From contig CANRGX010000012.1 in assembly GCA_947630215.1 (NCBI GenBank), positions 1-51,806 of the forward strand: DNA of 51,806 nucleotides, written 5' to 3'. The number at the start of each line of letters is the position of its first letter. The stretch's first letter is position 1. Of the stretch, positions 8,523-16,948 are shown in pieces. The stretch comes from an uncultured Eisenbergiella sp. (GTDB lineage Bacteria > Bacillota > Clostridia > Lachnospirales > Lachnospiraceae). The notes below the pieces were generated by a model. That model was given only the letters and a program-made list of their open reading frames with translations, did no database searches and had not been told where the DNA came from. The translations under genes and the position numbers were made by a program.

Positions 8523-9674
8523 ATGCATCGGCAATATATGGCAATGGCAATCACAATCGTCTTGTGCTTTATGACTGCCTGTGCCCGGACTCCAAGTGTG
8601 GGAGAGCGCAATGGCGTCAGGGTTGCCATAACGGATAACCAGAATCAGGAAGTTTTAAAGGAAGGGGAGGAAACTCTGCCACAGGATACGGAGGGCACGG
8701 AAAACAGTTTGGAGGACGCTTCCACAGGTTCTGTGGCAGAGAGAAATTCAGAAGTCCTTGCTGATTGTGAGAATACGAGAATAGAGCAGTCCATTGCCGT
8801 TTCTGACGGAACCATATTGCGAGTGGATGCAGATGTCGATGTAGATGGAATTGAGCGCGTCAGCCGGTATGAATATGTGATACAGGATATTACAGAGGAA
8901 AAACGTATCGCATTCTTTCAGTCGATATTTTCAGAGGCTGCAAATAACGCAGAGTATGACGAGAAGAATGATATCTGGACGCTGGAAATAGATCCTGAAA
9001 TAAGAAATTACTTTCTATATCAAATCAATTATTCAAATGGTGGGCTCACTGTCCCAGGGGAACAGATCCTTGTATTAGAGAACAGGTATTATGACCTGTA
9101 TCCATTTGAAGACAACCGGCTTGCCTCGCTTTCAGACAGCAGAGTCAATACTGCCCTAGAGGAAGCGGCAGCTGTGTGCGGCAAGGTAGTGGAATCCATT
9201 ACAGATACGGATGATTACGTGGTAAGCTACGTTCAGGCGTACGGAAATAGCGGACGGCGTCCCTATTATAAAATTGTATTTACGCAGCTGTTGGATGGTA
9301 TGACTGTAACAGCGTATAATAATTGGAGTTTTTTGTTTGACAATGATGGCATTGAAAAGGTGACCGGCTCACTGTTTTCCACGAATGAGATCGGTCTGGA
9401 CGAAACGATCCTTTCCCCCGTTCAGGCCGTCGGAAGGCTGCAGGAACAGGCAACCTTCCTGAATTTTGAGGGAGAAAGTCAGGTGACAGTTACCAGGGTC
9501 ACTTTAGAATACCTTGTTATTCCTTCTTCTGCGGGAGAGGTTTTGGTTACTCCCGTCTGGAGATTCTGGATAGGGGAAGATGAAGATGGAAGAAACTTTT
9601 CCGGTCATAAGATACTTGCGATTGATGCGATTACAGGGGAATTGATTTGGGAAGAACGAGGACAGTCAATGTGA
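8523..9674 (+). CDS. Lipoprotein of the five-gene ABC module
   Basis: A 383-residue lipoprotein: basic start MHRQ, hydrophobic core and lipobox MTAC, so Cys near residue 20 would be lipidated and the protein sits on the outer face of the membrane. A Glu/Thr-rich linker (to about residue 75) precedes a folded region. The end, with VTPVWRFWIGEDEDG and HKILAIDAITGELIWE, recalls YycI/PepSY-like folds, but the match is loose. ATG 8523 has GGGAGAG upstream. The stop overlaps the next start (GTGA), showing tight translational coupling with the membrane proteins. Likely role: substrate capture, sensing or immunity partner of the ABC transporter (inference). Confidence 0.65.
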   Translation: MHRQYMAMAITIVLCFMTACARTPSVGERNGVRVAITDNQNQEVLKEGEETLPQDTEGTENSLEDASTGSVAERNSEVLADCENTRIEQSIAVSDGTILRVDADVDVDGIERVSRYEYVIQDITEEKRIAFFQSIFSEAANNAEYDEKNDIWTLEIDPEIRNYFLYQINYSNGGLTVPGEQILVLENRYYDLYPFEDNRLASLSDSRVNTALEEAAAVCGKVVESITDTDDYVVSYVQAYGNSGRRPYYKIVFTQLLDGMTVTAYNNWSFLFDNDGIEKVTGSLFSTNEIGLDETILSPVQAVGRLQEQATFLNFEGESQVTVTRVTLEYLVIPSSAGEVLVTPVWRFWIGEDEDGRNFSGHKILAIDAITGELIWEERGQSM

Positions 9675-10492
9675 GCAGGTCATTATGCAAAAGATTAAAG
9701 AGGAGTATCTTTTCACCGGCTATGGCAGTGAGTGTTTGCGTGGGGTTGTGGTTTCTTATGTGGAGCAGGGCAGCAAACCTGATCAGCTATAATGCCAGAT
9801 ACGATACGTCGCTTACATTTCGGGACATGGGCGCTGTTTTTTTAGATGATATTGCGGTATCTCATTCTTTAAGTGGTTACGATCTGTTTGCGCCAATTTT
9901 GGCTGTCCTCCCGGCAGCCGCATTATTTTGTGAAGATTATAACAGCGGCTATATAAAATCGATATTGATTCGGATAGAAAAACGCCGCTATATCAGGGAA
10001 ACAATTTTATGTTCTTCCATAGCAGGAGGTCTGGCGGTATTTCTCCCTTGTTTTCTGTCGGGATTGTTTTATCTGATAAACGGCAGGCTGGATACCCCGG
10101 AAAATGTGAATAACTGGGGATATTCCACATCATTTGACGAAACAGTATATGCCCGGATGCAATATATATGGGGTGGTTTGCTGCTGGCTCTTATGTTGAT
10201 GCTGCTTGCTTTTTTATTTGGTGCGATTTGGTCTGATGTAGGTTTGCTTGTATCTGTTTTGTTCCCCAACAAGTACCTTGCATTGGCGGCGCCTTTTGCC
10301 CTTTATTTTTCCATACATCTGATTTTCTACCGTTTAGAGTTTCTGCTGGTGCTCAGTCCGGTCAATATGCTGATGCCAAATACCACTTTCATACCATTTA
10401 TATTATATCCATTGCTATATGAAACGTTGCTGTTGACACTGGTTTGCATCTTGTTTTCTGTATTGGTCAGAAGGAGGATGTGGGATGTTTAA
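9671..10492 (+). CDS. ABC-2-type membrane protein 1 of the five-gene module
   Basis: A 273-residue protein with about six membrane helices and a basic N-terminus (SRSLCKRLKRSIFSP). It has an outer loop after the first helix (about residues 30-75) and a cytoplasmic CEDYNSGYIKSILIRIEKRRY element. That element is typical of ABC-2 permeases of the bacitracin/lantibiotic-export type, where the peptide following the second helix contacts the ATPase. GTG 9671 is chosen as start: it overlaps the upstream TGA and has GAGGA about nine bases before it. The overall family is not one I can name. Confidence 0.6.
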   Translation: MSRSLCKRLKRSIFSPAMAVSVCVGLWFLMWSRAANLISYNARYDTSLTFRDMGAVFLDDIAVSHSLSGYDLFAPILAVLPAAALFCEDYNSGYIKSILIRIEKRRYIRETILCSSIAGGLAVFLPCFLSGLFYLINGRLDTPENVNNWGYSTSFDETVYARMQYIWGGLLLALMLMLLAFLFGAIWSDVGLLVSVLFPNKYLALAAPFALYFSIHLIFYRLEFLLVLSPVNMLMPNTTFIPFILYPLLYETLLLTLVCILFSVLVRRRMWDV

Positions 10493-11333
10493 GATATGCC
10501 GGCATCAACTGCGAATGGCGCTTGTTTCCCCGCGTTTTTATATTGCACTGTTCATGGGATGTGCCATACATATTGTAGGGATTATGCCGTTGCTGGAATA
10601 TGCAAAAGGGATCGGCAAGCCCCTTTCTTTGCTGGAGGGGTTTGTTTATTTCAGCTGCGAAAGATATACGATATCAGCAGTTTTTTTATGCATCGTATTT
10701 TTAGTATCGGATATCCCCTTTTCTTCCGGGAATGAGACTTATACGCTCCTGCGTGTTTCACGGAAAAAATGGCTGGCGGGTAAAGTCTCATATCTGTTAT
10801 GTGCCTGTATCTTATATTATTTGATTGTACTTCTGGCGGGAATGGCATTTCTTTCGGGGAATGCTTTTGTGGGGAATTTTTGGAGTGAGCCGTTTTATTA
10901 TTTGACGCAGGGGAGGGATTTGGGGGAAACCAGTGCTTATTTCCCATATCCCCATGTCTTACTGTTGAGACCTCTGCAGGCGGTTCTTGCCGCTATCATG
11001 CTGAATGTGGCTTATGGGTTTACCATGAGCCTGTTCCTCTTTTTTTGCAACCTTAAACTGCCCAGGACATTGGGATATGCCGTTACCATGCTGCTCCACG
11101 CAGTATTTTATATGATACTCAGCGTTTTTCAGTCCAATTATTACACAAGATATTCCCTGCTGGGGAACAGCCTGTTAATGTACCATAGTATATATGGCGA
11201 ATATAAGGAATTGCTGCCATCGTTAGGACAGTCCTTTCTGGTGTTTGCCATCGCAGTGGCGGTATTGCTTATTTTAATTTTTAAGGGAATCCAAAAATAC
11301 GATTTCAGAATAACGGTAGGAACGAAAGAATGA
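10485..11333 (+). CDS. ABC-2-type membrane protein 2 of the five-gene module
   Basis: A 282-residue protein with six predicted helices. It starts with MFKICRHQLRMALVSPRFYIALFMG and has a cytoplasmic SSGNETYTLLRVSRKKWLAGK element like the coupling segment of the preceding protein, so the two are probably related subunits. AGAAGGAGG lies just before ATG 10485, and the start overlaps the preceding stop by eight bases. A long outer loop (about residues 125-165, with the FWSEPFYYLTQGRDLGE stretch) is rich in aromatic residues. Confidence 0.6.
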   Translation: MFKICRHQLRMALVSPRFYIALFMGCAIHIVGIMPLLEYAKGIGKPLSLLEGFVYFSCERYTISAVFLCIVFLVSDIPFSSGNETYTLLRVSRKKWLAGKVSYLLCACILYYLIVLLAGMAFLSGNAFVGNFWSEPFYYLTQGRDLGETSAYFPYPHVLLLRPLQAVLAAIMLNVAYGFTMSLFLFFCNLKLPRTLGYAVTMLLHAVFYMILSVFQSNYYTRYSLLGNSLLMYHSIYGEYKELLPSLGQSFLVFAIAVAVLLILIFKGIQKYDFRITVGTKE

Positions 11334-12022
11334 ACAGGAAGATACTCAACAGAATCCTGAACAAGAGGGCAATTCTGATTTACCTCGCTGCCTTTCTGCT
11401 TCTTTTCGCAGTTACATCCGGACAAAAGGATATTCTGAATATTTTGGGCGGCTTTTCTCCGCAGGAGAGCAGAGGACTGGATATGATAGGAATTATGCGC
11501 TGGAACCTGTGTGTGCTGCCACCGGTTGCAGTGAGTATTCTTTTCATGGATGTGGAAATGGGTGTGTTTCGATTCTATACCATGATAAGGGCAAAGACTG
11601 TGAAACAATGGTTTTTTGTGCGGTTTACAGGTATTGTCGCCGCCAATCTGCTTTATCTGCTCCTGTTTGTGGTACTGACAGAAATATGTGCAGGAAACGG
11701 GGATTATAAAAGGAGTGTATTTTCACTTTTCGTGCTGTTGTTTTTTGTGCACAGTTTTTTAATGTCCATGGTCTCCGTGGCATTATGCACGCAAAGTAAA
11801 GGTATCCATATGTCCGTAGTTTTCTATCTGACGGTGGAAGGAATGATGGTAGTCATTGGAGATATTTTTCCACAGACAGCAGTTTACCTGCCGCCCTACT
11901 GGGGAATGATACGCCAGGTCGGAGAAGCCTGCAAGGGCGGTTATCTGTTGTCGATTATGGGAATTTCAGCAGTTGTAATGATGGGTTCCGTGATATTTAT
12001 CATAAAGGGGCTGCGGGCATAA
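11330..12022 (+). CDS. ABC-2-type membrane protein 3 of the five-gene module
   Basis: A 230-residue protein with six predicted helices. It starts MNRKILNRILNKRAILIYLAAF and carries a cytoplasmic DVEMGVFRFYTMIRAKTVKQW segment similar in place to those of the two upstream proteins. The ATG overlaps the previous TGA (ATGA). Three successive small permeases of similar layout suggest repeated duplication or a hetero-oligomeric membrane part. Confidence 0.6.
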   Translation: MNRKILNRILNKRAILIYLAAFLLLFAVTSGQKDILNILGGFSPQESRGLDMIGIMRWNLCVLPPVAVSILFMDVEMGVFRFYTMIRAKTVKQWFFVRFTGIVAANLLYLLLFVVLTEICAGNGDYKRSVFSLFVLLFFVHSFLMSMVSVALCTQSKGIHMSVVFYLTVEGMMVVIGDIFPQTAVYLPPYWGMIRQVGEACKGGYLLSIMGISAVVMMGSVIFIIKGLRA

Positions 12023-12075
12023 CAAAGAGACAGGATAAGAGGCCGTGTCAACATGAATGGCGGAAAAGAGGGAAT

Positions 12076-12744
12076 ATGGAAAACGCGATTGTAGTAGAAG
12101 AAGTTTCTAAGTCTTACAAGGGCATCAGCGTATTGCATCATGTAAATATATCTTTTGAGAAAGGGAAAATCCATGGCATTATTGGCAGGAACGGTTCCGG
12201 CAAAACAGTTCTCATTAAGATAATATGCGGTTTGGTGCGGCCGGATGAAGGGCACGTGTCAGTGAATGGGAAAGAAATCGGAAAAGATGTGGATTTCCCG
12301 GAAAGCGTTGGGGTAATCATTGAGGCGCCCGGCTTTTTGCCCACTTTAAGCGCCTATAAAAATTTAGATTATCTGGCCTCGTTGAAGGGCGTGATTGGAA
12401 AAGAGGAAATCCGTAACGCAATATCCTTAGTAGGGCTTGATCCGGATGACAGGAAACATGTGGGGAAATTTTCGTTGGGCATGAAACAGCGGTTGGGGAT
12501 AGCGCAGGCAATTATGGAAAATCCGGACATTCTGATTCTGGACGAACCCATGAATGCCCTGGATAAAAGCGGTGTCGCAGAAATCAGGGAATTGTTGCTG
12601 CATCTGAAGGAGGAGGGAAAAACGATTTTGATTGTGTCCCATAATTCAGAAGATATCCGTATGTTATGCGATACAGTTCATGAAATGGATGGGGGACAAT
12701 TAACGGATTTGCCGGCCGCACGGAGTGATTATGCCGGGGAATGA
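12076..12744 (+). CDS. ABC transporter ATP-binding protein of the five-gene module
   Basis: A 222-residue ATPase subunit. Visible are Walker A GRNGSGKT (37-44), the signature FSLGMKQRL, Walker B ILILDEPMNALD and the switch histidine in LIVSHNSEDI. The wording (KSYKGISVLHHVNISFEKGKIHGIIG) puts it near the BcrA/lantibiotic-export group. GAGGG precedes ATG 12076 closely, with 53 bases since the last membrane protein. It would energise the three membrane proteins encoded upstream. Confidence 0.9.
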   Translation: MENAIVVEEVSKSYKGISVLHHVNISFEKGKIHGIIGRNGSGKTVLIKIICGLVRPDEGHVSVNGKEIGKDVDFPESVGVIIEAPGFLPTLSAYKNLDYLASLKGVIGKEEIRNAISLVGLDPDDRKHVGKFSLGMKQRLGIAQAIMENPDILILDEPMNALDKSGVAEIRELLLHLKEEGKTILIVSHNSEDIRMLCDTVHEMDGGQLTDLPAARSDYAGE

Positions 12745-12769
12745 GTTAAAATCGGAAAGGATTATAAAT

Positions 12770-13006
12770 ATGTCCAGGCAAATACGAACATCAGCCAAAG
12801 CGGTTATCATTCAAAATGGCAGACTGCTTGCAATAAAGATAAAGGATGGCAGAGAAGAAGTCGGAATAGAGTTGCAATGCAAAGATCTGCTTTTTGTCAT
12901 TGAAGGAGTTCATGGGGAGAGCTTTCATAGAATTGATTTGGTCTTTTTGTGCGATTACCTGGGAAAAGCCGAAAGTGCAGCCCTTCATATCTATTTTCCC
13001 CTATAA
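12770..13006 (+). pseudogene. Nudix hydrolase gene that has lost its Nudix box
   Basis: A 78-residue remnant. It begins as a Nudix protein (MSRQIRTSAKAVIIQNGRLLAIK) and later continues as one (CKDLLFVIEGVHGESFHRIDLVFLC). Between them the frame jumps from DGREE straight to VGIEL: only the tail EEVGI of the Nudix box remains, and the glycine-rich loop and REUxEE helix are gone. About 35 residues seem to be missing in frame. The C-terminus also ends early (HIYFPL). Without the metal-binding glutamates it cannot be an active Nudix hydrolase. GGAAAGG precedes the ATG, so the stump may still be translated. It lies 25 bases behind the ABC ATPase gene. Confidence 0.75.
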
Positions 13007-13103
13007 ACAGAGCAGAGAAATTTATCATACGGACAATTCATCTTCTCATCTTCCCACAGTGCAGGCGACTGCAAAATCATCTTACATTTCCTGAAAAAAC
13101 ATA

Positions 13104-13132
13104 TTGACATCATCCTCACAAGCGCATATACT
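13104..13132 (+). promoter_or_regulatory. Consensus promoter of the GntR-ABC operon
   Basis: TTGACA (13104-13109) and TATACT (13127-13132) are separated by exactly 17 bases; this is the closest match to the sigma-A consensus in the window. Such a strong promoter in front of a YtrA-type repressor suggests that it is normally shut by the repressor. Confidence 0.8.
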
Positions 13133-13182
13133 GTGCTTATTGAATAGGTACGCATATAACAAACAGTACATAGGGAGCATAC

Positions 13183-13554
13183 ATGGAAATTATCATAAGT
13201 AATAGCAGTGATAAGCCTATTTATGAGCAGATTTGTATGCAGGTCAAGAATTTGATCATGAACGGGACTTTATCCGCAGGAGAAGCCTTACCGTCTATGA
13301 GAGCGTTAGCGAAAGACCTGCATATCAGCGTGATTACCGTTCAAAGAGCCTATGAAGATTTGACCCGCGACGGATTCATCGAAACCGTATCGGGAAAAGG
13401 GAGTTTTGTCGCGGCCCCCAACAGAGAGTTTATTCAGGAAGAACAGCTGCGCATAGCGGAGGAACTATTGCAAAAGGTTGCGGAGATTGGCAGGGCGCAT
13501 GGGATCCGTTATGAACAAATGACAAATATTCTGAAATTATTTTACGAGGAATAA
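13183..13554 (+). CDS. GntR family regulator, YtrA subfamily
   Basis: A 123-residue regulator: a winged helix-turn-helix over residues 8-75 (PIYEQICMQVKNLIMNGTLSAGEALPSMRALAKDL) followed by a short helical dimerisation tail. There is no ligand-binding domain, which is the mark of the YtrA subgroup. Members usually repress an adjoining ABC transporter operon and respond to cell-wall-active compounds. ATG 13183 lies behind AGGGAGC, and the ABC ATPase starts 15 bases after the stop. Autoregulation at the consensus promoter upstream is probable. Confidence 0.9.
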   Translation: MEIIISNSSDKPIYEQICMQVKNLIMNGTLSAGEALPSMRALAKDLHISVITVQRAYEDLTRDGFIETVSGKGSFVAAPNREFIQEEQLRIAEELLQKVAEIGRAHGIRYEQMTNILKLFYEE

Positions 13555-13569
13555 GCAGGGGGTGAGAAG

Positions 13570-14427
13570 ATGGAAAAGAGCAATATTTTAGTACGGGATT
13601 TATGCAAACAGTTTGACGGTTTTTTGTTGGACCATGTTTCTTTTTCGGTTCCGAAAGGCAGAATTGTCGGCTTCATTGGTGAAAACGGAGCCGGAAAGAG
13701 TACGACGATCAACCTCATACTGGATGAATGTAAGAGAGATAGCGGACAGATACAGATTTTTGGTGAGGAAAACACGACTGTGTCAGTCAAAGAGGATATT
13801 GGTGTTGTTTTCGATGAATGTAACTTTCATGACGTATTGAATACGTCCGATGTTGAAAAAATATTGTCCGGGGTATATCAGTCGTGGGACAGCACCCTTT
13901 ACAGACAATACCTGAAAAAATTCAAGATCCCGGAAAAGAAACAGATAGGTTCTTTTTCCAAAGGAATGAAAATGAAACTATCCATTATCTGCGCCATGGC
14001 CCACAGGCCGAAGCTGTTGATTTTGGATGAAGCGACCACGGGGCTGGATCCGGTTGTGCGTGACGAAATGCTGGATCTGTTTTTGGATTTTATTCAAGAT
14101 GAAGAATGTTCCGTTTTCTTTTCCTCTCACATTACGTCTGACATACAGAAAATTGCGGATTATGTAATTTTGATTCATCAGGGCAAAATTATTTTTGAAG
14201 AACAAAAAGACGATCTCGTGTATCATTTTGGGATATTGAAGTGCGGAAGGGAAAAATTTGCTTCGATTTCTCCGGACGATTATATTATCCACAGGATTAC
14301 AAATGTGAGTGTAGAATGTCTTGTCCGTGACAAAGAAGCGATAAGGCGCAAGTACAAAGATATTGTGGTTGATAATGCAACACTGGAAGATATTATGCTT
14401 TTTTACATCAAAGGAGGGGCGGCATGA
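13570..14427 (+). CDS. ABC transporter ATP-binding protein
   Basis: A 285-residue ATPase subunit with Walker A GENGAGKST (about 38-46), signature SFSKGMKMKL, Walker B LLILDEATTGLDP and the H-loop in FFSSHITSDI. A C-terminal extension of about 70 residues (from about 215) follows, as in YtrB/BcrA-like proteins. GGGGTGAGAAG precedes the ATG. The stop overlaps the permease start (ATGA). Confidence 0.92.
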   Translation: MEKSNILVRDLCKQFDGFLLDHVSFSVPKGRIVGFIGENGAGKSTTINLILDECKRDSGQIQIFGEENTTVSVKEDIGVVFDECNFHDVLNTSDVEKILSGVYQSWDSTLYRQYLKKFKIPEKKQIGSFSKGMKMKLSIICAMAHRPKLLILDEATTGLDPVVRDEMLDLFLDFIQDEECSVFFSSHITSDIQKIADYVILIHQGKIIFEEQKDDLVYHFGILKCGREKFASISPDDYIIHRITNVSVECLVRDKEAIRRKYKDIVVDNATLEDIMLFYIKGGAA

Positions 14428-15056
14428 AAGGACTGATCTACAAAGACCTCACGATCTTCTTTAAGGATATAGACAAAAAACTGATTCTGTTAGTGATTGG
14501 CGTCATTGCATTGCTTATGGTCAATACCGGTGTTTATGCAGGAATTTTTGCTTCTGTAATGCTTGCCATGACAATCGGTATGCAGAATGTCATGAGTTTT
14601 GCAAGCGATGAAAAGGCAGGCTGGAAAAAGTATCAGTCAGCAATGCCCATAAAGGGAGTTACGGTGGTGGCAAGCAAATATATTTCCGTCATCTGCACAT
14701 TGGCAGTCAGCGTTGGGGGGAGCATTTTATTGAATCTTTTTTCCGCTGTCGTTTTTCAGAGCTTTCCTGTTATTATTTGGGGAGTGTCCGTTGCGGCGGC
14801 TTTGATCATTCCGCTGTTGTGGACCGGAATCTGTCTGCCGTTCACTTATTGGTTCGGCTTTCGTACCGCGCAGACAATGGGGCTTCTTACAGTGATTCCA
14901 ATGTTCTATTTTATAAAATATTTTGAAGACGGCGCCGGATTTTCCGCTATGACAAGTTCTATATTTTCTTATGCTGCTGTGGCAGGAATTGCGGTAATCG
15001 TCCTCTTTTTTCTTTCCATGATGATAAGCGTGATAGGCTATAACAGAAAAAAGTAG
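14424..15056 (+). CDS. ABC-2 transporter permease
   Basis: A 210-residue membrane protein with six predicted helices, translationally coupled to the ATPase through an ATGA overlap. It starts MKGLIYKDLTIFFKDIDKK and has a cytoplasmic FASDEKAGWKKYQSAMPI element that matches the ABC2_membrane_5 type. With the GntR regulator and ATPase it forms a complete three-gene exporter operon, probably for drugs or envelope stress. Substrate unknown. Confidence 0.85.
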   Translation: MKGLIYKDLTIFFKDIDKKLILLVIGVIALLMVNTGVYAGIFASVMLAMTIGMQNVMSFASDEKAGWKKYQSAMPIKGVTVVASKYISVICTLAVSVGGSILLNLFSAVVFQSFPVIIWGVSVAAALIIPLLWTGICLPFTYWFGFRTAQTMGLLTVIPMFYFIKYFEDGAGFSAMTSSIFSYAAVAGIAVIVLFFLSMMISVIGYNRKK

Positions 15057-15068
15057 AGATGGTAAACC

Positions 15069-15335
15069 GTGTGCCGCCTCATGCGGGAAAAAGGGGGACT
15101 CGTCTATATCCTGCGCAAGAGCATACGGGGAACATACCATATCCGCCGAATGGTTGGAAAGTATCGCATTGCCGGCTGGAGACGTGAAGGGATTACGAGA
15201 CGGCCGGAGTGGATAGCGGGAAATATCGTATTGTTTGAGAGTGCAATTATGCGATTGAAGGCCAGGGATGTTTTTGATCTACATTACATAATGAAAAAAT
15301 ATGAACTTGTCGAAAAGCTGATCAGAGCCGTATGA
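15069..15335 (+). CDS. Doubtful 88-residue reading frame, possible gene remnant
   Basis: A GTG-started frame of 88 residues without a convincing ribosome site. Its C-terminal part (IMRLKARDVFDLHYIMKKYELVEKLI) has the look of the C-terminal end of AbiEii-type nucleotidyltransferase toxins (R-D-x-F/Y-D-L), but the rest does not. It may be a remnant or chance. The stretch 15336-15386 shows nothing else. Confidence 0.2.
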   Translation: MCRLMREKGGLVYILRKSIRGTYHIRRMVGKYRIAGWRREGITRRPEWIAGNIVLFESAIMRLKARDVFDLHYIMKKYELVEKLIRAV

Positions 15336-15386
15336 GGGGAAAGCACGGTATAAATCCTGTTGGGGACAGCTAAAACGCAACAAAAT

Positions 15387-15466
15387 AAGAATTAACGATC
15401 CGGATGAACGAAATCGTTAATTCTTTCGTTTTACAGTTAATTCTTTTCATATCACTGTTAATTCTT
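15387..15466. promoter_or_regulatory. Four evenly spaced operator repeats before the AlbA_2 gene
   Basis: The ten-base word GTTAATTCTT occurs directly at 15416-15425, 15436-15445 and 15457-15466, and inverted at 15387-15396. The starts of the direct copies are 20 and 21 bases apart, about two helix turns, so all lie on one face. The inverted copy and the first direct copy form a 13-base-arm palindrome (15387-15399 with 15413-15425). The last copy runs into the -35 box. Confidence 0.75.
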
Positions 15467-15493
15467 GACCTCCCTGTCGAGATATGATAAAAT
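15465..15493 (+). promoter_or_regulatory. Promoter of the AlbA_2/HATPase gene
   Basis: TTGACC (15465-15470) and TAAAAT (15488-15493) are 17 bases apart. The third direct repeat overlaps the -35 by two bases, which points to repression. Confidence 0.65.
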
Positions 15494-15523
15494 GAACGTA
15501 ATCTTTTTAGGGAGGTATCTTTT

Positions 15524-16948
15524 ATGCAACCGGAGGCCCTTAAAAAATTAGTTTTAGATATAAATGGCTTAAAAACCGAAACGCAGACAATTGAGCTGAA
15601 AGCTGCGGCACAAGGCTGCCCTACAAGGCTGTTTGACACTCTTTCTTCTTTTTCCAATCAAGATGAAGGCGGCATTCTTATTTTCGGTATTGACGAGACA
15701 GAAAATTACGCGATTAAAGGCGTATATGACGCGCACGATCTTCAAAAAAAGGTAACAGAGCAATGCAAGCAAATGGAACCTTCTGTCCGCGCATTATTTA
15801 CGGTTTGTGATATTGACGGGAAAATGGTAGTTTCTGCAGAAATACCAGGCGTTGATATTTCCGAGCGTCCCGTATTCTATAAAGGCGTCGGGCGCATGAA
15901 AGGATCTTATGTGCGCGTCGGCGAATCTGATGAGCCGATGAGTGAATATGAGATTTATAGTTATGAAGCGTTTCGGAAGCGAATCCATGATGACATTCGT
16001 ACCGTAGATAATGCTAAATTCACAATGATCGACGAAAAGCGTATGTCGGATTATCTGACAGCCGTTAAAAGTGAGCGCAGAAATCTTGCCGATAATGTTT
16101 CAGAAAATGAAATATTGGAGCTTATGGGAATTATCAATGGCGGCGTCCCTACGCTTGCGGGTTTAATGACCTTTTCAAAATATCCACAGGCATATTTTCC
16201 GCAGCTTTGCATTACTGCCGTTTCCCTTCCCGGAACCGAGTTGGGGACAGTAGGCAATGACGGTGAGCGTTTTATAGATAATAAACGTATCACAGGCGCA
16301 ATTCCGGATATGCTTGAGGAGGCGGTCGAGTTTGTGCGTAAAAACAGCCGCACAAAAACGATCATAGATGATAACGGATACCGTGCGGACAAACCGGAAT
16401 ATCCGATTAAGGCTGTCCGTGAAGCAATATTAAACGCCTTGGTACACCGCGATTACAGTGTCCATACAGAAAATGTGCCGATTCGTATTGAGATGTACCG
16501 TGATCGTATGGAAATCATTAACAGTGGAGGTTTGTACGGAAAAATTTCTGTTGATGCGCTGGGTAAGGTGCGTCCCGAAACAAGAAATGCCGCTCTTGCA
16601 AATATGCTTGAGCTTTTAAAAGTAACGGAAAACAGATATTCGGGGATTCCTACTATGCTGAGAGAATTTGCAAACGCCGGACTTCCCGTACCGGTGTTTT
16701 CCGCTGTCCACGGCGAATTTAAGGTGGTAATGAGAAACGGCTTGTTTGCCGAAACGATGCCTGTCCCCGATTCTCTCGTAGAATTTTGCTCTACTCCCCG
16801 GACAAGAGCCGAGATTGTCGCTTTTGTCGGCAAGTCAAAGAATTATGTGATGTCGCAAATCGTCATCCCGCTTGTGGAAAGCGGCAAACTGAAAATGACA
16901 ATACCGGATAAACCGAAAAGCCCAAATCAGAAGTTTGTCAAAGCGTAA
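15524..16948 (+). CDS. AlbA_2 / HATPase_c_4 protein (Schlafen-AlbA-like regulator)
   Basis: A 474-residue protein of the group annotated as putative DNA-binding or ATP-binding proteins with an AlbA_2 domain. Residues about 20-135 carry the AlbA_2 pattern (TIELKAAAQ...FDTLSSFSNQDEGGILIFGIDE). About 240-340 carries the HATPase_c_4 pattern (AVREAILNALVHRDY, RIEMYRDRMEIINSGGLYG). The C-terminus (about 400-465) reads as a winged helix (PRTRAEIVAFVGKSKNYVMSQIVIPLVESGKL). GGGAGG lies before ATG 15524. It is a single-gene unit with its own multi-site operator, which fits autoregulation. The biological role of this family is not well established. Confidence 0.88.
   Translation: MQPEALKKLVLDINGLKTETQTIELKAAAQGCPTRLFDTLSSFSNQDEGGILIFGIDETENYAIKGVYDAHDLQKKVTEQCKQMEPSVRALFTVCDIDGKMVVSAEIPGVDISERPVFYKGVGRMKGSYVRVGESDEPMSEYEIYSYEAFRKRIHDDIRTVDNAKFTMIDEKRMSDYLTAVKSERRNLADNVSENEILELMGIINGGVPTLAGLMTFSKYPQAYFPQLCITAVSLPGTELGTVGNDGERFIDNKRITGAIPDMLEEAVEFVRKNSRTKTIIDDNGYRADKPEYPIKAVREAILNALVHRDYSVHTENVPIRIEMYRDRMEIINSGGLYGKISVDALGKVRPETRNAALANMLELLKVTENRYSGIPTMLREFANAGLPVPVFSAVHGEFKVVMRNGLFAETMPVPDSLVEFCSTPRTRAEIVAFVGKSKNYVMSQIVIPLVESGKLKMTIPDKPKSPNQKFVKA

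Noticed and set aside
15416-15466. Short regularly spaced repeats as a mini-CRISPR
   Set aside because: Ten-base words with ten-base gaps and an inverted copy; this is an operator array, not a CRISPR repeat-spacer pattern.
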